NCBI GenBank assembly: GCA_023014335.1 | Contig: JAECYW010000009.1 | Span: 1,798,001 to 1,862,000, forward strand | Length of the DNA stretch: 64,000 bases | Source of the DNA: Galerina marginata | Lineage: Eukaryota > Basidiomycota > Agaricomycetes > Agaricales > Galerinaceae | Direction: 5' to 3' | Part shown: positions 25,700-37,284 of the stretch, in pieces | How positions within the stretch are numbered: position 1 is the first letter of the stretch | Layout of the letters: every line of letters starts with the position of its first letter | Position numbers and translations under genes: made by a program | Notes under the pieces: model-generated | Databases searched by the model: none | What the model was told of the DNA's origin: nothing | Seen by the model: the letters and a program-made list of their open reading frames with translations, nothing else

Positions 25700-26010
25700 C
25701 TGCACCCCAAACACTAAGCTCGATGCCACATACTTACCCAGCGGTTGAGCTGCAGAAGATGATGATGCCCTAGATGAGGCAGATAAAGGTGATTGGATGA
25801 GCTTGGCCTTAAGATTTATATGGCTTGTAGAAAACTGGAAAGGGAATGAGTGGATATAGTAGGTGAGAATGGGATAGGATGCACCGAAGAACAGCTTGTG
25901 CTTGTACACCACATACCCAACCCCAAAATGAACCGCGCCACAATGACGACAAAAGGCTGGACGGCGCCGTACAGCATCGTGATCATAAACATCAATATCA
26001 TTTGTGAACA
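25700..26010 (-). pseudogene. Fragment of CSC1/OSCA-like (DUF221) channel gene
   Basis: On the minus strand, two overlapping frames give AILMFMITMLYGAVQPFVVI-type and FGVGYVVYKHKLFF segments. Together these match the transmembrane region of the CSC1/RSN1/OSCA family of calcium-permeable osmosensitive channels (family pattern: ILMFLITMLYS, QP, GLGYVVYKYKLLF). The two parts are in different frames, the exons before and after are not recognisable, and the following residues are Ser/Ala low complexity. It is a short relic beside the transposon, not a working gene. Confidence 0.6.
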
Positions 26011-26516
26011 TCGGATGGGTGGAGAGGTGGGTGTTCGCGTTGCTGATGAGATTTAGCCAGTTGGGAGAGGCGGAGTGGGTTGCTGATGGGTCCGCAAAGT
26101 TGCTACGGAAGAGACTTGGCCATCCATCTCAGTCTTCAGGTGTTTCTCCGGACCAGTTGTCATCAGCGTCGAGCCCTTTGAATTGCTAGGAGAAGACGAG
26201 CAATGAGGTCATTGAAAATAGAGACAGATCTGTACTTTCCAGTTGATCTGCATCAAAATCCTATAGCAACATGGAGCACACAGGACATTTTGAATGAATT
26301 CAAGTGCTACAGCGCATTTGAATGGACACTGGCCAATTATTAGGACGTGCCATAGCGGAATCCAGGACACAATCTGAAGGATGGTAGGTTTGGACGTGCG
26401 TATGGTGGGCATGGTCCATTCGAAGACTGCCTGGTGAGCATGGGCTTCGTGGGGAGACTGTCAGCTTTGTCTGGAACCATGGCCCTTCAAACTTGACAGT
26501 GGAACGGCATGAGGGG
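26011..26516. other. Unassigned stretch beside the channel fragment
   Basis: No family signature is visible on either strand. It may hold further decayed sequence of the channel gene, or the 3' flank of the recombinase gene. Confidence 0.4.
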
Positions 26517-29170
26517 TTAATAAATCAAACAAGAGCAGAACGCCAGGGTCGGGCGAGAGCGGGTCACCCAGTAACGAGGGTTTTCGAAATCGTGATTGAT
26601 TTTGAGTAGGAAGGGTTGATTGAGATCCATCGAATCGAGGGTACCGAGAATATCCTGCATGATATCACTGATGACAGGCTGCTCGTCAACAAGGGCTGGG
26701 ACAGCAGTGGCAACGTGGGCTTTAACGGAGGACTGACGATGAGAGGCGGTTGACATTGCTGAGCCGACCGAGGAGCAACTAGGGGGCCGGTGCGAGGTGG
26801 TCGACATGGTCGACCCTGAATCAGAGGCCATCGACATGGCAGAGTTGGATCGGGTTGGGCGTTTCTGGCCAAAAGATCAGGCGAGAAAAAAAGATAGCGA
26901 GTTGACGAACACCTACACATGCTGGTTCCTGACATTGCCTCATAACATCTGCTCAGGCGTCCAGAGAGGCCGTCAGCAAAGGATCGCCGAAATTCTAAGG
27001 ATACGGTCAAACATGAGAACATGTGTGGCATGAAGCTCATACCTCGGGTGGAACCTCCAACGATGAGCAGTTGAACTAGTCACGAACAGCCACTTCTGCC
27101 TTTTCCATGACATTGAGGTATGTCTGCATCTCGGAACTCTGCATAATGGTGTCCTGGTCCACAACGAGCTCGCTCTCCTCTCTGCCCCAGGCAACAGATG
27201 AGTGTGCGTGGACGAGGGACAGATCCCATGGTGTGTCGAAATGAGCCGCCGTGTGGTCAACAGGTCGAGTGGATTGTCGGTAGGTTGTTGCGATAAGGTT
27301 GGTGTTGAACCTATGGCCCATGAGATGTTTGAGGTGGGGATCAGAGACTCGACCCAGCATATGGGCGGCGAAAGCGTGGCGGAATGATCGCATTGAAAAA
27401 TCTAAATGACACATCAGCCGAGTAATTAGCACATAAATGACAGACGCACTTTTCTAGCCAGAATTTTGGTCATCATCGCTTCCATCGACTTGACCGATAT
27501 GGCACAAAAGTTGGCCAGATATTTTCGTCGTCCTTGTCTTGCTTGGCTCTCTGTTTATCGGCTCGCCTGCTCCTGACATTTCAAGCGCGTTCAGCGCTGC
27601 TGATAGAGGGTGAAGGTGATGTGGATGGCAGAGATATATTGAAAACGGGGTCGGCGACAGGGGCGGTGAATCCTACGGCTCGGTTACGAGCCTGGGTGAA
27701 GATGGGCCGTTCGCGAGCATGATCCTTTATCTTGAGCGTATAGGGAAGCCTGGCGGGGAGGTTCGCTTTGTTGGCTATCATATGCAAGACATCGTCTTCG
27801 AAGATGTCTTTGGTGATGCCAATGGCAACAAGCTGGAGGAGGCAGTCGAGGAGCATGCGCCCCTTGTCCAAAGACGAGATCGAAGTCTCCAACCTAGATG
27901 GGGTTGGAAGAGAAATAACCAGACGGTCAGAGTACGTACTTGTCGCTTTCAACCAGCCTCATGCTTTTCATATATTCAAACGTCCAAAATGTCTCAAAAA
28001 CAATTCCGACTCCATCTTCCCATCCCTTGATGACCCATTCAATGTGCTGAATGGATAGTTCAAAAACAATGGTAAAAAGGAAGGAAGAGCCCACATACCA
28101 TACACTTTAGATACTGCTGCTTGCCGACATAAACAGCAAGTTCCAGTCCCGTTCCTGGGCGCATGCCGGTTTTGAAAAGGCACCTGTTTGGAGACGCTGT
28201 GAAAGTGTCAGAAATATTTTATCAAAACAAAATCCACGACGCACCATATAGCTGGACGTTATTGTAAGTCGAGGGTGCAGGATGGCGGCTTGAAACTCTA
28301 GGAGGTCGACTTCGCGGACAATCCGCTTCTCCCTTACGACGGTCGGAAGGGTATTTTCGATCTTGGCTTTGTGTGCAATCATCTGTAAAAAAGAAACAGA
28401 TCAATGAAAGGTAGAGTGTGTACCCATGGGCATGCTTACGTTCAGAACATCTTGTACATCTGCCTTTGGCGGGAGTATGGTATGATGCCTATTCAGCTGG
28501 GAAGAGAGTGAGAAGTGTGATGAGGGAAGAGGGAAGAGAGAGAGAGAAAAACGTACCATTCCGAGTACCGAGCCAAGGAAATTCCTAGTGGTGACGAGCG
28601 ACCAGCCCGTCCTGCCTTTGAATCCGGACCTTCCAGTTTTGGCGCAGTAACCGACGAAATGCTTGACTCGTTCGATGGGTGGGAAAGGCGCGCCTGCGGC
28701 AAGGGTTGCTTCTACGAGTTCGTCTGGGTTTGCTTCTTCCATTTGAAGTACTGAAGCCAGAGGAGTTTGGCGCGGTGATACTTGAGAGCGGTGGACTCGA
28801 CGATGGGACGGAGGTGAGTACGTTTGAGGGCCTCTAGTTTGGCTGCCAGCTTGGACATGTCGTGATAGTCGACGTCGAGGCCATCTGCGAGGTTGCGCCT
28901 GCCGCCAATGTACTGGTCGTTTGCTTCCGGGACAGGTTTGGGTTTGGGTTTGGACTTGCGGGTGGTGGCAAACCTGAGGACGTTAGCGGCGGTTCTATCC
29001 TTGGGTGAAGACGCGACCTCGGTTGTGATGTCTGGGATGTGGGTGTCGGACGAGGGCTGGCCCTTGCCGATGACGGAGGCAGCCGGTTGTTTAGGCTTGC
29101 GCTTTGGGCCATCGCATTGTTTGGATTTGGAGGCAGGAGTTCCCGGAAGGCGAAAGCCCCCCGGGTCCAT
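26517..29170 (-). pseudogene. Tyrosine-recombinase gene (Crypton/captain-like), damaged
   Basis: The N-terminal part (from MDPGGFRLPGTPASKSK at 29170) is basic and disordered, then LRPIVESTALKYHRAKLLWL. A core-binding-like domain follows: FVGYCAKTGRSGFKG, VTTRNFLGSVLGM, NRHHTILPPKADVQDVLN and REVDLLEFQAAILHPRLTIT. A middle block has IFEDDVLHMIANKANLP and HARERPIFTQARNRAVGF. The catalytic block FSMRSFRHAFAAHML, LKHLMGHRFNTNLIATTYRQ (about 27390-27270) has the spacing of tyrosine recombinases: Arg in the SFRH box, His in LMGH and Tyr in TTY. Damage: no plausible intron explains the frame change near 28740, the frame before the catalytic exon is unclear, and an in-frame TAG at 27078-27076 precedes a Ser-rich tail (26837-26517). 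Family assignment beyond the recombinase fold is inference. Confidence 0.62.
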
Positions 29171-29716
29171 GAACTGGACGAGAGCGAGAGGGTGGTCATT
29201 GAAAAAGAGGAAAACGCGACTGATATGCTAACCCGAGCCGCATCGATTGAAGTTGAGCACACGTCAAATGTATGGTCCGTGCATGGGCGAATCACGCGTT
29301 AATGCGATGCTGGGGTTGAGGTCGACAATGGTGGTGAGCAAGAGAGGAGGATGCATGGAAGTCAAATAACATGGTTAAGTACAAATAGAAACAAAACGAT
29401 CGATCCAATTGAAATCTAAGAGGACCGACCCGAGTAGGAGCGCGAAGCAAGGCAGTGATATGAGTAGGGTGGCAGCACCCCGCTTTCCGGGTGCTCCGCC
29501 AGGAATCATCTCCTCCTGCATGGTTCATGACAATAACCCCTATCATCTCTCATCGAAAAACGTGACATGCCGCAATGCCGTTGACCGTCAAAATATGATC
29601 TGTTTTAGGAGACAGCAGTCACGCCTCTACGCCTCACTTCACCGTGCAAACTGTATCTATTCCACTCCATGGCTATGTTTTCTCGAGATATCAACTAGAG
29701 CTGCCTCTTCTCAAGC

Positions 29717-32700
29717 ATGTCGACGAACCCGGGGGTCTCCTTAGGCGCGCTCGTCACCATCCCGCAAGGGCGCGGCGTCGTCAGGTTCCATGGAAGCACC
29801 TCTTTCAGCCCGACTGGAAAGTGGGTCGGCATCGAGCTGTTGGAGCCGAATGGCAAGAACGACGGCTCTGTCGAAGGCATACCTTACTTTCGCTGTAAGC
29901 AGGGGTATGGCGTCTTTGTGCGGCCTAGCCAGATCAAGAGCGTCGATGGCTCAGAGCTGGATCGCGTGCGTTGGTTCGACTACCTTTCTACTTTCTTCTT
30001 GGTCTTATTTTGATCTAGAAACCGTCGCCAGCAGCACCGGCACCACCACCGACGACGCGGCCAGCTGCAGGTCACCAGCGGACGTCGAGTACCAGTCTGC
30101 TGCGCACCAACTCTTTCAAAACAGCACCCTCTTCCAATGGATCTAACGCCTCTACCCGTTCCACAAGTCCCGCAAAACCCTCGACCTCGGCGCCTGTGCC
30201 GCCCACCCTCGCTCGTGTATCTAGCTCGACGACAAAACTATCACCACCTGGTCCCCCATCACCTACCAAACTCTCTTCGACCCTGTCTCTCCAGTCTCGC
30301 AAGTCGCTCATCACCCGCCCTTCGCTGCCTCTGCAAGAGGTACCGACTTCTCCAGGCCCAATTTTGCGGAATGGATCCACCTCACCTGTCAAGCCAACCT
30401 CGTCGTCTTCAGGTCTTTTTACCGTGCAACGGACCTCGTCTCCTCTAAGCCAACCACCACTACAGCAACAAACCGCAAGACCGCCCTCTCGTCTCACTCT
30501 TTCTCCTCCACCACCGCAAACACCTGTACGTTTTCTCTAACCTTCTTTATCCCTTTATCTCTAACCGATCTCCTAGGTACTTCCACCACCACCACCACCA
30601 CACGACGACCAAGAGATCCAACAACTAAACGCCAAGATCCGCGTCCTCGAAGCCAAACGCGCCGACGACGCGCGCCACGTGCGCGAGCTCGAGACACGCC
30701 TGTCCGAAGCCGAGTCTTTCGTCGCCCTCCGGCCCAAACTGCAAGCCAAACTCACGTCCCTGCAAACCGACCTCATCGCGACACGACGCGAACTTGCAGA
30801 TGCCCAGCGGCTCTCTCAATTGGGGGAGAGCAGGGTGATTGATGCGCAGGAGCAGCTGGAGATGGTGATGCTGGATAAGGAGGTCGCAGAAGAAAGGGCG
30901 GAGTTGGCGGAGGCAGAGTTGGAGGATGTGAAGGAGCGGCTGGCGATTTTGGAGGTCGAGGTGGATGTGTTGAAGGAAGGTGCGTTGAATTTTGGTTTTG
31001 CTTTAATGTGGCTTTATGGCGTTTGCTTATCAGCATTTTTAGAGGGTCATGAAGCGGGTGATACACCTGCGAAAGATTCATTGGCGTTTATCCAGCTCGA
31101 GAAGCAGAACGAGCGGCTAAAGGAAGCTCTCATCAAGTCAGTCATTCATCACCTTTTAATGAGGCTGAAAAGCTAATTTTCGTTCCCTGAAAATCAGACT
31201 ACGTGACCTGTCCCAAGAATCCGAACAAGATCAAAGACGACGCATATCCGAGATGGAGAAAGACGTTTCTAATATTGAGGGATTGCAAGGTCTGTCACCG
31301 GTTTTGTGTTTTGTTAGACAAATATCTGATCGTTTCTTCTCTCTTCCTACAGCCTCCTATGACGAAAGTCTGATCAAACTAGCCAACGCTGAAACTCAGA
31401 TCGAGGACCTCAAGCTACAGCTTGACGACGCACTTGCGGCGGAGGACATGCTCGTCCGGTTGACGGAGCGGAATTTGATGCTCGGCGAGGTCATTATCAT
31501 CCAAACTTTCTTGTTATGTCAGTGCAAGGACCAGGCTGATACGTGGTTCTTCTAGAAAATCGAGGAAATGCGGATCACAATTGAGGACCTCGAAGCGCTG
31601 AAAGAGCTCTCGGACGAGTTAGAGGAAAACCATATGGAGACGGAGAAAACCTTGCATGAAGACCTTGGTTCGTCACTCTCCGCCAACCTTCTACGTTTTG
31701 GAAAATAACCCGTTATTTACGATATTGTTTTGAATAGAGGCCAAGGACACCCTGCTCCGCGAACATGTTCGAAAAATCGAAGCACTCGAAGAGACATGTC
31801 TCGACTACGAGAACACGATCGGGCAGTTCCGCGAGCTGGTCATGCAGCTGCAAGGGTATGCTTAGATTCTTATTTGCCATTACTCTATTCTTTTGTCTTA
31901 CGCCATTCCCAACAGTGACCTCGACCACCTGCGCACGGAAACCCAAACCGCACAGTCCGAGTCAGCCTCGGCCGCGTCGCAGGCGGCGAATGTCATGTCG
32001 CTCAACCTCAAGCTGCAATCCTCCGCGCAGAAGAACCAGGCGCGGACGATCGATCTTGAGGTGAAGAGCCTCGAAGCGAAGGAGTGTCGGGAGCTTTTGG
32101 GGATTATCCAGGTAGGTGTTTCGTTCTATTTCGTCTTACTAGGGCACAACTCAACATTTTATTTCATGTTATTTTTAATTGCAGCCCTACCTCCCGCAAT
32201 TGTACGTGGAGTCGGATAGTGATGCGACGAGCTGCTACTTGTTCTTCCGGCGCATGGCGTACAAGGCGGATTTAATCAATAATGTCGTGGCGCAGATCCA
32301 TAATCTCCCAGAGGCCTTAAATGCAGACGTGTCGGAGGTGTTGGTTGGTGTATGCGAGGTAAGCTTCCTTCCTTCCTTTCCTTCTTGCCCCTTCGTCCCA
32401 TATCTAATCCAAATTATGACCACATAGATGCGTAGCCGAATCTCCGGCCTCTCGACCCTCTGCAAACGCTTCGTAGCCGTGCTCAGGCGTTGTGACGTCG
32501 AGACGTTCCTTAACATCGGCCGGCTGTACCCCGAGATCGCCCCTCTGGATAAACGCATCGATATGCATATCGACTTGCTTAGAAGGGACGATTTCAGGGA
32601 TATGGAGTGTGTTAGTGATATCGTCAAGTACGTCTAGCCTCTGGGTTGGGTTTCGGCTTTCACACAATGGTGTCTGACCTTTTTCACCCTCTAGGATTCA

Positions 32701-33264
32701 AGCGCAGTTCGACCACCTCGCGGAGACGTACTTCAACGGATTCGAGGCGGACCTAGTGGAGCGAGAGTTGGGTTATGTTATGGCGTTTGATCATGACCTC
32801 GACATGTTTGCCGCTTCTGTGAGTCTGGCGCGGGCTTCGGTGGCAACGCTTGTTAAAGAGGAGGGTGTGTTATCTATTTCTGTTCTCTCTTGTAGTGGAG
32901 ACGACGCTAATTAACGTTGCCCTTTGCAGATACTGTACTTGATATGGGTGGTTACGATATTGACCAAGAACTGTTTGATCCTCTTGGAGCCCTGTTGAGT
33001 CGGTGCAAGAGTGCGAAGACGTTATCGAGGTGAGAATGCCTCTGATATCGGATAGTATTAGGAACGGCTTGCTGATCGTAAACGATCGACAGGAAAATGA
33101 TCAAGAGACTCGAGGACCTCGCACAGGACTCTGCAGCTGTCAAACCACATCTTATTCCTCAAATGAAGGCTCTTAGCAGTGGACTACTGGACCATTTGGG
33201 AGTCTGCGAGCGCGGCGCAGAGGTGTTATTTGGCTCCGACTCATTTACCAAACATCACGCGCTG
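29717..33264 (+). CDS. Dynactin p150Glued (DCTN1/ro-3 type), C-terminally truncated
   Basis: This is the large dynactin subunit that links dynein to microtubules. Residues about 1-83 form a CAP-Gly domain: GVSLGALVTIPQGRGVVRFH, GKWVGIELLEPNGKNDGS (with the conserved GKNDG) and YGVFVRPSQIKS. After an intron comes a Ser/Pro/Thr-rich basic linker, then a coiled coil over many exons (ELETRLSEAESFVALRPKLQ onward). The p150-specific domain follows: YVESDSDATSCYLFFRRMAY, LSTLCKRFVAVLRRCD, IGRLYPEIAPLDKRIDMHID, QAQFDHLAETYFNGFEADL and MIKRLEDLAQDSAAVKPHL. Homology stops around 33190 (MKALSSG). The several hundred C-terminal residues usual in fungal p150 are missing. The frame then continues into unrelated sequence and a donor at 33265. 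Confidence 0.9.
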
Positions 33265-34553
33265 GTGAGCAATGACTTAATTATAAAGACTTTACCACCT
33301 TCTTTCTCACTGGTGCGGGGAAAAAACTGCCTAAGTCCCTTGTTGAAGCTGCCAAACTGCAAGACAAGGGTATATGCCCCCACTGCTTCGCAGACGACAG
33401 CCTCTCAAAGAAGGAGCAAAACAAAGTTTGGACTGATCATTACTCATCCCATGTCTGGAAGTGTGAGGGCGCTCGCCATCGGCCAGATTGCTGGCGCGGC
33501 CTTGTCCCGTTCCGCGGCGATCCAGAGTGCGGCGCAGGCGAGTCCGCCATCATAGTGGCCACACTTGAGGACCACCGAAATGCTTGCCATGGGTCGTTTC
33601 TCGGGAAATTGCAACTCTTGCCGGAAGAAGAAGAGGACGAGGACGAGGAAGAACAGGGTGCAAGGTAATGTCGTCTCCAGTGTCATGCTGCCTTTGCTGA
33701 TCGCCGTTCCAGGTCGCTTGAAGGTCTAAACCGGCTCAGCATCACACATAAAGTTGACCGTTCACGAACCCACATGCGCCTTTTGTTTTGTCCTATCTGC
33801 ATGTTTGCCACGAATACAGTCAAAAGCACCAAAGGAGGCCAGATGCCGGGTGACAGTGATTGTCGTTTTGCGTGAGCTGCGTTTATTTCTCAACAAAAAC
33901 ACATGCTGACCCTTCTTAAGCGTCTTTTAAAAACATGCGAACCCTGCTTGTACATTTAGAAACGCATTGGAAGACCAGAAAGTTCATTATTGGTGGCATC
34001 AAATATGACGAAAAGTTTGAATGCGGTTTCCCCGAGTGCAGTGCGATGAAAAAGTGAGTCGGTTGAATATCCCCTGCTTGACTGTTTTGCTGACAACACT
34101 GGAATGAATACGGGCAAATTTATCACCCATCTTCATACCATTCACGGATATCCCCTTGTCGACTGCTCCATCGAGCACACACACGACGAACAGTGCTACA
34201 AACTCTCAGCCGAGTTCCTCACCATCGCTGACGCACAACTCATGCACCTGTACAACCTCAGGCCAGCCGTCCCCACCGCCAACCTCATCGACTACCGACG
34301 CGCAGAACTCCAGAAAACTCAAGGCACCGTTCTACCGCACTGGGATATGCTTTTCCTCTTCTTGAAGTTATTGAAAAATATATGGCTTATAATTTTGTTT
34401 TATCGAATAGCTAAAGAAATCTGCACCACAAACTACTTTGTGAAGAGCGCCACTAACACAGGTATCGCCGGCGCCGTCGTCTCCCTCGCCTCCGATACCG
34501 CCGTCGTCTCATCTGATCCCTCGCTTAGCCCGCCTCCGTCACTCAATAACTGA
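33185..34553 (+). CDS. Zinc-finger-like segment fused in frame behind dynactin
   Basis: A phase-0 intron (33265-33335, gtgagc...cctaag) would join the dynactin frame to an exon at 33336-33664. That exon encodes KGICPHCFADDSLSKKEQ, then SSHVWKCEGARHRPDCW and an acidic EEEEDEDEEEQ end. Its 2-nt overhang fits the next exon at 33713 (SLEGLNRLSITHKVDRSR, then LLFCPICMFATNTVK). Further on are KFECGFPECSAMKK and TGKFITHLHTIHG, together shaped like a C2H2 finger, although I see no good acceptor between them. The frame ends at 34553 after a Ser-rich tail. No ATG-led independent start is visible. It is probably part of a captured gene, possibly transposon-derived; the product is unknown. Confidence 0.5.
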
Positions 34554-34964
34554 ACTCCAACGCCTACCCAGTGAGACACTATCTCTTGTTCCCTGTGTAT
34601 AACTAGAAGGCGCCCGCGTTAGGGTGTGCTGAATTCCCAGCCAAACCCACAACTGTGGACACGGATGAGGATCAGAGGATGCATCGGCACGGCTGGCGAG
34701 TGTGAGGAGAGCGGTGTCAGCGACACAGTCGAGGGACATCGCACGAGCTCCAATGGGTAGATCAGTGTATAGGCAGTAGACGACGACGTAGCCTTACGAC
34801 CTTCAGGATCACTTTATGACACAGGTTGATCCTATTCCTTTGTTTGTTTTCTTTGCTTTCTCTCGCTGAAGTTTCGCCGCTTTTATGTCTTCAAAATAAA
34901 ACCCATAACACACCTGCATTACGAGTCTTTTACTTGTGCAAAAGTGAGTTCTTTTACATAATTA

Positions 34965-35054
34965 CGAGCCCTATAAATAGGGCTCGTTCTTTTTTATCCT
35001 TGGGTCCCACCACCAAGGATTTTGTCACGCTATACGAGCCGGCCCGCCGGCCTG
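34965..35054. repeat. Three consecutive inverted repeats with a TATA-like core
   Basis: First: CGAGCCCTA (34965-34973), loop TAAA, TAGGGCTCG (34978-34986), which is perfect. The junction reads CTATAAATAGG, TATA-box-like. Second: TCCTTGG...CCAAGGA (about 34996-35019), with a 9-10 nt loop. Third: a GC-rich block GCCGGCCCGCCGGC (about 35038-35051). This arrangement is compatible with a promoter/terminator region such as a long terminal repeat, but no matching second copy is present in the window. Confidence 0.6.
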
Positions 35055-36955
35055 CTGCACTTTTATTTCCGCACCTTCTATTTCTGTCGTCGTCGGCTTC
35101 AACCACCTCCCGCCCTTCGTCTCTCCAGCCCACAGCCGGATGGTGGGCAACCCCATCCGCCATCGTTCAATGCGACGGCCGTCGCATGAAAACCCGCACC
35201 AGCTGTCGCCATTTACGAAGAACCTGCGTACGCCTCTTTAGCCACCATGGATATGGTCAACACCGCCCCACCTCGTCGACATGGCCGTGGTTGCGACATC
35301 AGATCCATCACCTCGGGGAGTGTCAACGTGGATGACGCGGCGCCAACTACTTCTGCCTCCGCTTCTGCCCTCCACCACTGCCTACAACGCTGAAGCAAGT
35401 AACATCGCGCCGTCGCCGCCTTCTCTGCAGCCCCACGATTGCCCCTTCGACCGCTAACGGTACGATGCCGCTGCATCGCCTCTACCTCCAACGTTGACGC
35501 GCATGACACGGCTCCATCATCACTGTAGCGTCCTCCACCCACATCGGTGGAAAATTTGCCGCCCGCATCCATTTCCACCAATGGTGCCTGTCCCCTTCAA
35601 GACGATAAACCACCCCAGACCACAGGCGAAAATCAGTCAACACAAATATAGTTGTGCACAGTGCCAGAAAAATTCCTGCCTGGCTCACCTTTTACCATTC
35701 CATTGGTTGTTCCTTCATCCATTGGGCTTGAACCAGAAGTTTCATACCGCGCGCAACCTGCCATCATTCCCAGATGCACGCCCCCCCACGTTCGTCAACA
35801 ACTTCGGATCGTCAACATGAGCCACGAGCATGTCCTGTATTTGCAGTTAGCCTCTCGAAAGCATCCTGACCCAAATCCTCCAAACTAAATGGCACAATTC
35901 AGTCAAGAAACAATGTTACCGCAAATTCGGCAGGAAAGGGACAAACCAGGAGCTTTAGGAGGTGGACTAGGCAAAATGGGGTCGTTATAAGTGAGTAAAC
36001 CCTTTGCATATGCGGCATTCATATTGAACTGACCAAATCTGATGTTCTTGATAGCCTGAAAAGCGACTAGGGGCGATGCGCCACATCCTGAACTGCCTAA
36101 ATCTGAGACTCAGCACATTCAGTTGCCCTAGCACTACGTTGCGCTCGTTATTACTGCCCACAGTATTCCCTCATTCACAGTCTCCAGCGGCCTAAGCACC
36201 TTCCTTAATGACGTCCGTCGCAAGCCCGGAAGAACCGCCTTCTTCAAAACCTGCTGCATCCGGGGTCTCATGCACCAGGCCATCGCGTGCTGCTAATCCG
36301 ACGTTTGGGGGAATGATTCAACCCTCCGCTTTATGTGAAGCAATCGCGCCTGAGCCACCTTGTCCAGCAGAATTCCAGCTTCTTCATCAGGCTCGTTGCA
36401 TGGGTCATGAGGAGTTTCGGTGACAAATGGGGTGGGGACTGGTCCACTGGACAACTGCTAGTTTGCTACGTCTGGTAGGAATGGCAACATGGGGAACAGC
36501 ATTACAACAGGTTCGTCGGCAAGTGTTTTGTCAGTTTCTCTTCTATCCTTCCCCTCGAAATGTGAAGCTGACATATGTATCTTTTTGCAGTTGCTGTTAA
36601 CGCTGGTGGCCAAAGCATCTTCCCAGTTAACTAGGACCCAGGCCGACTTTCGCTTCCATGCAGGTTTGCCCTACATATTCATTATCTACAGTAAGTACCA
36701 CGAAGATGCACAGCAAGTATTAGTATACGAAATACCAAGTAGTAAATAGTAAGGTTTTCTCTGCCTGACAAACAACTGTGTTGAGCTTCTTAGAACTGAA
36801 GTGTATTTAAGGTAGCTACAATGTAGAACTGCATAGCCCAGTGGCGCGTTGGCACCTATGATTTTGCCTTGGGATATTCAGTAAGCTCTAGAAGGAGCAG
36901 CTCCGCAGCGGTGGTCCATACCAACTTGCAAAATTAGTAGTCTGGACAAGGATCT

Positions 36956-37284
36956 TCGAAATTCACCTAGAGTAGAGGGATGTTTACCTAAGCTTCAAAA
37001 TTATGATAAATATGATCCTCTTATCAAGAGCTTCGGAACGCACCCAAAAGCATGAACGTAGGTGTAGAATTAAATGCTGGGCAAGAGTTTTGTTTTGGAC
37101 GACCCAAAGTATGCTGGAAGCACAGCCACTTGTATTTGACGAAAGATCACCAAAATTCACATAGAGGGGTGTTTACCCAAGCTCCAAAAAAATTATAAAT
37201 ATGATCCCCTTATCAAGAGCTTTCAAACGCACCCAAAATCTTGAATGTAGGTGTAGAATCGAGTGCATGGCAGGAGTTTCTTTT
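36956..37284 (+). repeat. Two diverged direct copies of a ~135-bp sequence
   Basis: Copy 1 (about 36956-37094) and copy 2 (about 37149-37284) share AAATTCAC.TAGAG, TGTTTACC.AAGCT, ATAAATATGATCC.CTTATCA, AACGCACCCAAAA, GAA.GTAGGTGTAGAAT and GG.AGAGTTT, with scattered substitutions. The centre-to-centre distance is about 190 bp. No coding capacity is evident. Confidence 0.8.

Noticed and set aside
34826..35335. 169-codon frame as a retrotransposon gag
   Set aside because: There is no CCHC knuckle, capsid-like helix pattern or protease; composition is uneven along the frame.
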